A stretch of 64,000 nt of DNA. It comes from Oceanospirillaceae bacterium. Lineage in GTDB: Bacteria > Pseudomonadota > Gammaproteobacteria > Pseudomonadales > Balneatricaceae. The stretch spans positions 448 through 64,447 of the forward strand of contig DPHD01000073.1 of NCBI GenBank assembly GCA_003523085.1, given 5' to 3'. Both the position numbers and the translations under genes were made by a program. The notes beneath the pieces were generated by a model. The model did no database searches, had not been told where the DNA came from, and was given only the letters and a program-made list of their open reading frames with translations. Below are positions 56,755-64,000 of this stretch, piece after piece. The stretch's first letter is position 1. Each line of letters begins with the position of its first letter.

Positions 56755-57027
56755 GACCATTGCACAATACGAACACCAAGTGAAAATGGCTAAAATAGTC
56801 CTGTTTTTCGTTGGAAAACTTGGCAATAGCTCGCTATTACCTGCGTTTCCCGCCTCAACCAGCCCCATTTTATCTCATTTCCCTTTTGTCGCCGTATTAT
56901 GCAAAGGTCTCAAATTAAATTATATTGCCATTTTTATTGCTTTTTACAGCAAATATAAAAATCTATTCTATATTTGATATCACGGGGAGCAATCCTGTGT
57001 AATCAATTGATGTGGAGTAGTTTGATA

Positions 57028-57639
57028 ATGAAATTTAATAAGACAGTTTTAGGTTTAGCAGTGGCTTTAGTGGCAACCTCTTCGTGGGGCCATGGCGAGC
57101 ATGGATCGAATACGGTCTGGAAGACCACCGACGGCCATAATCTTGTGACTACGGACGGTGAATGTGTACGTGCGTTTGATTTTGCTAGCCTAGAGCGCGA
57201 TTCCTGCCATTTGCCTGAGGTGGTAGCAGCGCCTGTAGAAGAGGTTGTACAGCAAGTCGAGCCGGCCGCTCAGCCAGTATTAAAGGTGGTGACTAACGAA
57301 GCTACCATTAACTTTGCAACCGACAGCTCTGCGCTGGATATGGCTGCCAAAGTGGCATTGCATAAGTTACTTGAAGCGTCCCGTGGTGCCGAACAGTTAT
57401 TGGCTGTACAAGTGGTGGGCCATGCTGACACCCGTGGTGAAGCGAGCTACAACTTGGATCTGTCTCAGCGTCGTGTCGATGCTATTAGCGCCTACTTGAC
57501 AGTCCGTGGCGTTAAAACCACATCTACCTTTGCCCAAGGTGAAGCACGTCCAGTAATGGATGAAAATGGTCTCGAAAACTTAGCGGACAGCCGACGTGCA
57601 GAAGTGTTGATTAAAACTCAGGTTAAAGTAATGAACTAG
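57028..57639 (+). CDS. OmpA-family C-terminal domain protein, secreted
   Basis: 203 aa with a signal peptide MKFNKTVLGLAVALVATSSWG, a short N-terminal region with GHGEHG and a cysteine pair (GECVRAF, DSCHLPE), a Val/Glu/Pro-rich linker, and an OmpA-like peptidoglycan-binding domain (INFATDSSALD, VVGHADTRGEASYNLDLSQRR). It is probably periplasmic, tethered to peptidoglycan. The ATG at 57028 has GGAG upstream. A terminator follows. The 273 bp before it are AT-rich and hold no convincing gene. Confidence 0.9.
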   Translation: MKFNKTVLGLAVALVATSSWGHGEHGSNTVWKTTDGHNLVTTDGECVRAFDFASLERDSCHLPEVVAAPVEEVVQQVEPAAQPVLKVVTNEATINFATDSSALDMAAKVALHKLLEASRGAEQLLAVQVVGHADTRGEASYNLDLSQRRVDAISAYLTVRGVKTTSTFAQGEARPVMDENGLENLADSRRAEVLIKTQVKVMN

Positions 57640-57667
57640 TCCATACTTGGATTAGTTCGTTGTACCA

Positions 57668-57699
57668 AGCCTCATCGGTTAAGCCGATGGGGCTTTTTT
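57668..57699. terminator. Terminator between the OmpA-like and antiporter genes
   Basis: AGCCTCATCGG, loop TTAAG and CCGATGGGGCT form an 11 bp stem with one G-U pair, followed by TTTTTT. It ends the OmpA-like gene. Confidence 0.85.
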
Positions 57700-58885
57700 A
57701 GTCGTGACGTAAATGATCCTTAACGGCGATGGGGGACTTAAAATTCCACACCACAAGGTAAGAGGAGGCCACAAAAGTGATGATGGCCGTGGCTTGAATA
57801 AGCAAGGACGCAGTATCAGTAATCAACATGCTAGAGGCCGCTAAAGTGGCGATGAGAATGGAAAATTCGCTGGTTTGTCCTAACCGAAAGCCGACTTCCC
57901 ACGCGGTGGATTTAGACTTGCAAATTGGCCTTATAATTAAACCAAACACCAGTGGCTTGATACTGATAACTAGCAACGCCAGTACCAAACATTGAAACCA
58001 GATCGAGTGCATCATGGGGAAATTAAAACTAGCGCCGATGGAAAAGAAAAACAACACCAAAAAGAAGTCTCTGATGGGTTTTAAGTTAATGGCAATGTAT
58101 TGGCTGATGGGGCTAGAGGCTAAACTCACACCGGCAATAAAGGCACCGATTTCTGCCGAAAGACCGATGCTGTGGGCTAACTCTGCTAGCCCCAAGCACC
58201 AACCCAAGGCCAATAAGAAAATGTATTCGTGAAAGCGGTCGAATTTTTGAATGAGTACTAATAACACCCAGCGCACTGTGGCCAAAGCGGCCAACATTAA
58301 TAACGGCACCGCTGCTAAACTTAATAATAGGTCGATATTGAGGGTTAAGTCCAAGCCTTGGCTATATTGCTGTCCTAAGGTGGTGAGCAAGGTCAGCAGA
58401 ATAATGGCGATAAGATCTTGCAATAATAACAAGCCCACCACCAGCTCTCCCGTTTGTTTGTGGTGCAATACTGTTGTAGGTAATAGCTTGATACCAATAA
58501 TGGTGCTGGAAAACATCGTAGAAGCACCAATAATCAAGCTATCAATAGTATTAAAACCAAATGCGATTGCCACGCCATAGCCTAACAAAGCAAAGGCCAG
58601 CGAACTGACTAAAGCCACCATATAGCCTTTGCGTAGCATTTGTAACAAGTGGCTCGGCTGCATGTCTAAACCGATAAGAAACAACAAAAATATGATGCCC
58701 ACATGGGATACATCAGCTAACAACTCGGTGTCGACTACCCAGGCTAAGCCAAATGGGCCAAGGCAGGCGCCTAATACAATATAGGCTAATAACAATGGTT
58801 GGCGAAAATACAACGATAAGGTGGCTAATAGCGCAGCCCCGGTAAAAATCAAAAAGAAGGAAAATATAACTGATTCGGTATGCAT
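57698..58885 (-). CDS. CPA2-type cation:proton antiporter, membrane domain only
   Basis: 395 aa with about 12 hydrophobic segments, Na_H_exchanger family, KefB/YbaL-like. GLDMQPSHL near residue 72, QDLIAIILL and FRLGQTSEFSIL are characteristic. No C-terminal TrkA-N nucleotide-binding domain is present, so it is a short version of KefB-type proteins. Ion specificity (K+ or Na+) is unknown. Its ATG directly abuts the MATE gene stop, so both are likely co-transcribed. Confidence 0.86.
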   Translation of the reverse strand: MHTESVIFSFFLIFTGAALLATLSLYFRQPLLLAYIVLGACLGPFGLAWVVDTELLADVSHVGIIFLLFLIGLDMQPSHLLQMLRKGYMVALVSSLAFALLGYGVAIAFGFNTIDSLIIGASTMFSSTIIGIKLLPTTVLHHKQTGELVVGLLLLQDLIAIILLTLLTTLGQQYSQGLDLTLNIDLLLSLAAVPLLMLAALATVRWVLLVLIQKFDRFHEYIFLLALGWCLGLAELAHSIGLSAEIGAFIAGVSLASSPISQYIAINLKPIRDFFLVLFFFSIGASFNFPMMHSIWFQCLVLALLVISIKPLVFGLIIRPICKSKSTAWEVGFRLGQTSEFSILIATLAASSMLITDTASLLIQATAIITFVASSYLVVWNFKSPIAVKDHLRHD

Positions 58886-60217
58886 TTAGCTTGCCTGTCC
58901 TTGTGTCTTAAGCTGTTGTAAGTATTGTTGCCAGTTAAGCCACAAAATGCCGCTGACGATGGCCCGATAACCTATGTGTAGCCACCAAACCATGATAAAA
59001 CCATAACTGGGTATACACCAAATCATCAGTGGCAAAAATAAGCCCCATTGACCTAAACTGACCCATAGCATAGCTCGTTTTCGTCGGTCTGCCACTATCA
59101 AACAGCGACTGAGGATGATAATTAGGGTTTCTAATACCATCGCCAGTGCATACCAGGGTAAGGCGCTGCTGGTTAGGTGTTGTAGTTCACGACTCACCAA
59201 CAGCAGGTTAGCCAAACAATCACGTGCCAACCATACCAATATTAGTAACGCCAAGGAACTGAGCAGACCGGTGGTCAATATTAATCGACTCCATTGCTTA
59301 ATGCGTTTTATGTCTTGTTGGGCAATGGCCTTGCCTATGAGGCTTAATGCCGCTTGACCCAAGCCGACCGCAGGTAATACCAATAGTAAACCGATATTGA
59401 GGACACTAAAGGTGGCTGCTAAGGCAGACGCGCCTAGACGGCTCAATACCCACATAAACACGGCTAAGTGCATGGCGAATAAAAACTGCTGCACCATTGA
59501 TGGCCAGCTAAGCTGAATGATTTGTCTGACTTGGTCAATTTGTGGTGCGCGAATTTGTACTGATGTTTGGGATCGAACAAACACAAACCACTGCATTAAG
59601 GCTCCTAGCCAAAGCGCGATGCTAGTGCCTAGGGCTGCACCTGAAGCACCCATAGCCGGTACGCCAATGCCATAGATTAAGGCGTAACTTAAGGGTACGT
59701 TTACAACATGAGCCAGGAGTAGAATTTTGGCAAACTGCCACGGTTGACCTTGTTGACTCCAATAGACTCTCATGGCAATACTTAACACGATGGCAGGCAA
59801 ACCCCATAGGCGCCATTGGGTATAGTGGAGTGCCAAGCTATTGATGCGATCGTCCAGCACAAAGGTTGCAATAACCTTTGGTGCTAATAGGGTGGCTAGG
59901 GTGCCTAGTATTGCAGCCACGGTAAGCCCCAACCACAATCCAGAACTTAACCACCCAGAGGTCGTGCTTGTTTGGCTCACGTAGGCGTGTATACCGGTAC
60001 CCAAACCGGTTAACAAAGCGGCTAAGATAAACACCAAATAGCTACCAATGCTCACACTTGCCAAGGCCAGGCCGCCGAGGTGGCCCACCAGGGCGGTATC
60101 TACCAGACCAAGCAAGGCTTGTGACAACATCGCACCGCTTAACGGTAACGCCAAGCGTATTAAACCCGCCAGTGATGGCTTAGTCGGTGAGTTAGAGATT
60201 GATGATATAGAGGACAT
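58886..60217 (-). CDS. MATE-family efflux protein, DinF-like
   Basis: 443 aa with 12 hydrophobic segments. The start SLAGLIRLALPLSGAMLSQ and LVDTALVGHLGG are standard for the DinF branch of MATE exporters. The exported substrate is unknown; DinF-type members export toxic or oxidised compounds with a cation gradient. It is first in a two-gene unit with the antiporter. Confidence 0.9.
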   Translation of the reverse strand: MSSISSISNSPTKPSLAGLIRLALPLSGAMLSQALLGLVDTALVGHLGGLALASVSIGSYLVFILAALLTGLGTGIHAYVSQTSTTSGWLSSGLWLGLTVAAILGTLATLLAPKVIATFVLDDRINSLALHYTQWRLWGLPAIVLSIAMRVYWSQQGQPWQFAKILLLAHVVNVPLSYALIYGIGVPAMGASGAALGTSIALWLGALMQWFVFVRSQTSVQIRAPQIDQVRQIIQLSWPSMVQQFLFAMHLAVFMWVLSRLGASALAATFSVLNIGLLLVLPAVGLGQAALSLIGKAIAQQDIKRIKQWSRLILTTGLLSSLALLILVWLARDCLANLLLVSRELQHLTSSALPWYALAMVLETLIIILSRCLIVADRRKRAMLWVSLGQWGLFLPLMIWCIPSYGFIMVWWLHIGYRAIVSGILWLNWQQYLQQLKTQGQAS

Positions 60218-60279
60218 GTAACGACATTTTATAGCATGGAGCCACCATTATATGCTTTTTTGTTGTGGCTTCAAAATTA

Positions 60280-60309
60280 ATACCCAAGTAAAACAGTAGG
60301 GTATATAAT
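60280..60309 (+). promoter_or_regulatory. IscR type-1-like operator overlapping the nfuA promoter
   Basis: The 25 bp from ATACCC (60280) to GGGTAT (60304) match the E. coli type-1 IscR consensus at all but 3 specified positions, including the central A/T run and the symmetric ATA..TAT ends. It overlaps a perfect TATAAT -10 (60304-60309). IscR control of nfuA is known in Pseudomonas. Repression by [2Fe-2S] IscR is inferred. Confidence 0.7.
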
Positions 60310-60375
60310 AGGCCCCATATCAAAGTATCGTCTCCCGACGTTTGCACTGCATAGGGAGCAACACAGGAAATAAAT

Positions 60376-60969
60376 GTGGATTATCTAAACATTACCACCA
60401 GCGCTCAAGAGTACCTTGCCGAATTGTTATCTAAACAAGATGTTGAGGGTATCTCAGTACGTATTTTCGTCACCGACCCGGGTACACCCAACGCCGAAAC
60501 CTGCTTGGCTTACTGTCGACCCGATGAAGTGAAAATCACTGACGAATTTACTGACCTTGAGCACTTTAGGGTTTACGTTGACCCTGCCAGCGTAGATTAC
60601 CTGGAGGATGCCTTCGTTGATTACAGCGCCGACCGTATGGGTGGTCAGTTAACCATTAAAGCACCTAATGCCAAGATGCCTCAGGTTACCGCAGATAGCC
60701 CCCTCGACGCACAGGTTAATTACCACCTGTATACGGAGGTAAACCCAGGCTTAGCCTCACATGGTGGCGATGTTAGTTTAGTGGGTGTGGTTAACGAAGA
60801 CGACGTTAACGTTGCAGTATTACGTTTTGGTGGTGGTTGCCAAGGCTGCAGTTCGGTGTCAATGACGTTGAAAGAGGGCGTCGAAAAAATCCTTATGGAA
60901 AAAGTTCCTGGTATCGGCGCAGTCAGAGACGTTACCGATCATACCAATACCGATAATGCCTACATGTAG
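60376..60969 (+). CDS. nfuA: Fe/S biogenesis protein NfuA
   Basis: Iron-sulfur carrier that delivers [4Fe-4S] clusters to targets such as lipoyl synthase and aconitase. An N-terminal A-type-like domain that has lost the A-type cysteine arrangement is followed by the Nfu domain with the cluster-binding CxxC at Cys155 and Cys158 in [10 protein letters not shown]. It starts at a GTG with AGGAAA upstream. It has 197 aa (E. coli 191). An IscR-like site overlaps the promoter. A bidirectional terminator follows. Confidence 0.96.
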   Translation: MDYLNITTSAQEYLAELLSKQDVEGISVRIFVTDPGTPNAETCLAYCRPDEVKITDEFTDLEHFRVYVDPASVDYLEDAFVDYSADRMGGQLTIKAPNAKMPQVTADSPLDAQVNYHLYTEVNPGLASHGGDVSLVGVVNEDDVNVAVLRFGGGCQGCSSVSMTLKEGVEKILMEKVPGIGAVRDVTDHTNTDNAYM

Positions 60970-60991
60970 GGTGTAGACATTGTTGGCGTAT

Positions 60992-61020
60992 AAAAAAACC
61001 AGCCTTGCGCTGGTTTTTTT
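60992..61020. terminator. Bidirectional terminator between nfuA and the DAHP synthase gene
   Basis: AAAAAAACCAGC, loop CTTGC and GCTGGTTTTTTT give a 6 bp GC-rich core extended by A-T pairs, with runs on both strands. Confidence 0.88.
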
Positions 61021-61037
61021 GTTTGTCGTATGTGTGG

Positions 61038-62117
61038 TTAGCGCAAACGCTTGCGTTTAGCTAAACGATCTTGCAGTTTGCTGGCAAAATCGCGCATGCT
61101 GGATTCGGTGGTATCCCAGTCGATACATGCATCGGTGACAGAAATACCATATTGTAATTGCGACAAATCCTCTGGAATCGATTGATTACCCCAGTTAATG
61201 TTGCTTTCAATCATTAAACCGACAATAGACTCGTTGCCTTCATTGATTTGCTGGGCAATATTGTCCATCACCAAAGGCTGGATTGACGGGTCTTTGCTGG
61301 AGTTGGCGTGACTACAGTCCACCATAATGTTGCCAGACAAACCGTCTTTTTCTAACGCTTGTTCGCACAAAGCAATATTAACCGAGTCGTAGTTAGGCTT
61401 GCCGCCACCACCGCGTAATACCACATGGCCATATTGGTTGCCGCTGGTGCGGGTGATAGCCACTTGCCCTTGAGGGTTGACGCCGAGGAAAGAGTGGGGC
61501 GAGGCCATGGATTCAAGGGCATTAAAGGCCACTGTGAGACCACCGTCGGTGCCGTTTTTAAAGCCAATGGGGCATGAAAGGCCACTGGACATTTCGCGGT
61601 GGGTTTGTGATTCTGTGGTGCGTGCGCCGATGGCAGCCCAGGTCCAAAGATCCGATTGATATTGGGGTGAAATTGGGTCTAAAGCCTCAGTTGCCAAAGG
61701 TAAGCCCATGGCCGCCAAATCAAGCATCAGTTTGCGGCCGATATGCAATCCCGTTTCAATGTCAAAGGTGCCATCTAAATGAGGGTCATTGATTAAGCCT
61801 TTCCAGCCCACCGTGGTACGCGGCTTTTCGAAATAGACACGCATAACAATGTACAATGTGTCTTTTAGTTCGTCGGCCAATACGGCTAGACGACGGCCAT
61901 AATCTAAAGCGGCTTCGGTATCGTGAATGGAGCATGGCCCAATCACAACAAATAGACGGTGATCAGTGCCATCCAATATGTTTTTAACGGTTTGGCGAGC
62001 CTGCATTACGCTGTCTGCGATGGTGCTGGTGGCCGGTAATTGAGTCTTTAAATCTTCGGGTGAGGTGAGCACCTGTTGGTTGGCAATGTTCAGGTCTTCG
62101 ATACGGCGATCGGTCAT
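61038..62117 (-). CDS. aroF: 3-deoxy-7-phosphoheptulonate synthase, type I, AroF-like
   Basis: First enzyme of the shikimate pathway, joining PEP and erythrose 4-phosphate. Conserved blocks: VVIGPCSIHD, MRVYFEKPRTTVGWKGLIND, ATEALDPISPQY, GARTTESQTHRE and VDCSHANSSKD. The N-terminal NIANQQVLTSPEDLK and these blocks resemble the tyrosine-sensitive E. coli AroF more than AroG, so the symbol is tentative. It has 359 aa. It is divergent from dsbD; I saw no clear TyrR box upstream. Confidence 0.93.
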   Translation of the reverse strand: MTDRRIEDLNIANQQVLTSPEDLKTQLPATSTIADSVMQARQTVKNILDGTDHRLFVVIGPCSIHDTEAALDYGRRLAVLADELKDTLYIVMRVYFEKPRTTVGWKGLINDPHLDGTFDIETGLHIGRKLMLDLAAMGLPLATEALDPISPQYQSDLWTWAAIGARTTESQTHREMSSGLSCPIGFKNGTDGGLTVAFNALESMASPHSFLGVNPQGQVAITRTSGNQYGHVVLRGGGGKPNYDSVNIALCEQALEKDGLSGNIMVDCSHANSSKDPSIQPLVMDNIAQQINEGNESIVGLMIESNINWGNQSIPEDLSQLQYGISVTDACIDWDTTESSMRDFASKLQDRLAKRKRLR

Positions 62118-62246
62118 GGTATGTCTCTAACAGTAAAATCGGGTAAATAATGGCCTATGGGTAAGCCAAAACGCTATAATTAAGCGCTCCTTTGTAACAC
62201 AATCAAGGGCCTACAAACAAATAAAATGTACAGAGAAAGGGTGTAT

Positions 62247-64000
62247 ATGCAGATTACGTGGATTTATGGTGGAATACGCCACGGTGCACAGGTTTTTGGT
62301 TTGTTACTGCTGTTGACCACTAATGCCAGTGCAGCATTGTTTAGTTCGGCCCAACACCCATTACCTGCAGCGGAGGCGTTTCCGTTAACCCTTGAGCAGC
62401 ATGGTCATAAGATCGATATTATCTGGGATACACCCGACGACTATTATCTCTATCAAGACAAATTTGCCCTTACGACGTCTAACAAGCATCCATTAACCGA
62501 CGTTATTTTACCCCCAGCCAAGGTCAAGCAAGACCCAACCTTTGGCACTACTAATGTGTACTATGGGCAATTGCATCTGACAGGGTTGCTGCCCCAAAAT
62601 GATGAGCCTGCCACAGCGCTGATAGTGCAGTACCAAGGCTGTTGGGATGGCGGTGTCTGCTACCCCCCTCAAACTATGGAATTTGATTTGACGCCAGTCA
62701 TGGCCGAGCAATCCACAGCGCTGCAAGCCCCCAGCCTATGGTCCCAGTCTAGTGGCACTAACGCCAACTGGTTCATAACGCAACTCGAAGGCAGTAACGT
62801 CGCTAGTCTATTGATCATCTTTTTCTTGGCAGGTTTAGCCCTCGCATTTACCCCTTGTGTATTACCCATGGTGCCTATTTTATCCAGTATCATTGTCGGC
62901 CTTAACCCCAAACCCAGTGCTAGTAGGAGTTTTGCTCTATCGGCCACCTATGTGTTGGCTATGGCGTTAACCTACAGCTTAGCAGGCTTGGTGGCGGGTC
63001 TCAGCGGGGCTAACGTTCAAATTGCCTTACAACAGCCCTGGGTGATCGGTGTTATAGCAAGTTTATTTGTGGTGTTTTCTGGGGCTATGTTTGGTTGGTT
63101 TAACTTGCAAATGCCCAGCGTGTTGCAGCTTAAAATCGACCAGCTGACGCAACGCAGGGCAGGCGGTCAGTTTATCAGCGTGGCCATTATGGGGGCCTTA
63201 TCGGCGTTAGTGGTTGGCCCTTGTGTGGCGGCTCCGTTAGCCGGTGCCTTATTGTTCATTGCCCAAACCGGTGACGCTATCTTGGGCGGCCTTGCATTAT
63301 TCGTTATGGGTTTAGGTATGGGCATGCCCTTGTTGGTTGTTGGCACCTCAGCGGGACGCTTTATTCCGCAAACAGGGGCTTGGATGCAGCGTATTAAAAT
63401 CGGTTTTGGTTTTCTCATGCTGTATATGGCGATCTGGATGACCGATCGTGTGTGGCCTCAATGGAGTTTGTGGCTGGTGGCTCTGGTGACCTTAGTGTTA
63501 GCGCTTTCACTGCTACTTAATAGTCGCTGGAAACCCGTTCTTGCTAGTCTGCAGGGGATTGTTTTTGCCTATGTTATGGGTGTATTACTCGCACTGTATG
63601 CCGTTATTTTACTGGTTGGCCAGGCCGTAGGTCAGGCTTCATTAATCGCCCCCTTACAAGGCTTAACTCAGCAGCTTAGTCAGAAGCAAAGCCAGCCATT
63701 ATCAATCACCAAGGTGACGGCTTCAGCAGTGCCTTTATTGTTAGAGCAGGCAAAAACTGACAATCAAGTGGTAATGTTGGATTTTTACGCTGATTGGTGT
63801 ATCTCTTGTGTAGAACTGGATGTGTTTGTGTTTACCAACCCAGGCGTGCAGCAGGCGCTTGACACGGTGAAGGTGATTAAAGTTGATGTCACAGCCAACG
63901 AACCGGCGGCTGTTAGTTTGATGCGCTCATTGCAGTTGGTTGGCCCGCCTGCATTGGTGTTTTACAACGCCAGTGGAGACCTATTACTTCAGCACACCAT
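62247..64000 (+). CDS. dsbD: Thiol:disulfide interchange protein DsbD, 3' end cut by window edge
   Basis: Carries electrons from cytoplasmic thioredoxin to periplasmic DsbC and partners. A signal peptide (about residues 1-32) is followed by the alpha domain with the Cys pair in YQGCWDGGVCYPP. The eight-helix beta domain has FTPCVLPMVPI and GPCVAAPLAGAL, and the thioredoxin-like gamma domain has FYADWCISC (CxxC near residue 518). The frame stays open from the ATG at 62247 (GAGAAAGG upstream) to the window end, so only the final residues are missing. Confidence 0.95.
   Translation, partial: MQITWIYGGIRHGAQVFGLLLLLTTNASAALFSSAQHPLPAAEAFPLTLEQHGHKIDIIWDTPDDYYLYQDKFALTTSNKHPLTDVILPPAKVKQDPTFGTTNVYYGQLHLTGLLPQNDEPATALIVQYQGCWDGGVCYPPQTMEFDLTPVMAEQSTALQAPSLWSQSSGTNANWFITQLEGSNVASLLIIFFLAGLALAFTPCVLPMVPILSSIIVGLNPKPSASRSFALSATYVLAMALTYSLAGLVAGLSGANVQIALQQPWVIGVIASLFVVFSGAMFGWFNLQMPSVLQLKIDQLTQRRAGGQFISVAIMGALSALVVGPCVAAPLAGALLFIAQTGDAILGGLALFVMGLGMGMPLLVVGTSAGRFIPQTGAWMQRIKIGFGFLMLYMAIWMTDRVWPQWSLWLVALVTLVLALSLLLNSRWKPVLASLQGIVFAYVMGVLLALYAVILLVGQAVGQASLIAPLQGLTQQLSQKQSQPLSITKVTASAVPLLLEQAKTDNQVVMLDFYADWCISCVELDVFVFTNPGVQQALDTVKVIKVDVTANEPAAVSLMRSLQLVGPPALVFYNASGDLLLQHT

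Noticed and set aside
56780..56977. A 65-codon frame between gor and the OmpA-like gene
   Set aside because: No ribosome site, odd composition and no recognisable motif; the stretch looks like AT-rich promoter DNA.
62164..62200. TyrR box upstream of the AroF-like gene
   Set aside because: I looked for TGTAAA-N6-TTTACA and found no acceptable match.

Overview
The window reads as chromosomal core genome of a marine-type gammaproteobacterium, most like Oceanospirillales or pseudomonad relatives. This rests on gene content and order: a fatty-acid operon without fabH, the mltD / gloB / methyltransferase / rnhA / dnaQ block, NhaB, ETF-QO, a PsrA-type operator, and PpnN close to SppA. It is densely coding, with no rRNA, tRNA, prophage, insertion sequence or CRISPR array that I can see, and no gene-free stretch over 300 bp. 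The genus is not determinable by eye. Two genes run off the ends: ppnN on the left and dsbD on the right.

Layout. 1-2.2 kb: ppnN (partial) and divergent sppA. 2.3-12.0 kb: a lipid and cell-growth block (yceD-rpmF-plsX-fabD-fabG-acpP, fabF-pabC-mltG-tmk-holB-tatD). 12.1-14.0 kb: a TetR regulator, a DUF1285 protein and upp, closed by a dispersed-type inverted repeat. 14.1-21.9 kb: ETF-QO, an unknown protein, HPF, a UbiF-like hydroxylase, a stand-alone receiver protein and a large M16C metalloprotease. 22-26.7 kb: a BMP-type ABC transporter operon, probably for nucleosides. 26.8-31.6 kb: mltD and gloB facing a methyltransferase, rnhA and dnaQ. 31.7-37.9 kb: nhaB, an SCP2 lipid-binding protein with a PsrA-like palindrome, sohB, an Asp/Glu-racemase-fold protein and a molybdopterin oxidoreductase.

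37.9-48.4 kb: a long co-directional run. It holds tmcA, selD-mnmH, glutathione-dependent formaldehyde detoxification (frmA-fghA), DUF2185, ybfF, a homologue of the queuosine mannosyltransferase GTDC1/QTMAN, a small basic protein, DUF599 and two PaaI-type thioesterases. Three of its enzymes belong to families that modify tRNA wobble position 34. 48.4-57.6 kb: htpG behind a near-consensus sigma-32 promoter, a LysR regulator divergent from a dioxygenase plus FAD dehydrogenase pair, an ArsR regulator, xthA, gor and an OmpA-like protein. 57.7-64 kb: a CPA2-type antiporter, a MATE exporter, nfuA behind an IscR-type operator, a DAHP synthase and dsbD.

The points most worth follow-up are the bacterial QTMAN homologue in its wobble-modification neighbourhood, the uncharacterised dioxygenase / FAD dehydrogenase / LysR module, the PsrA and IscR operators, a PlsX that departs from the usual conserved motifs, a possible near-leaderless yceD, and several perfect inverted repeats in intergenic DNA.
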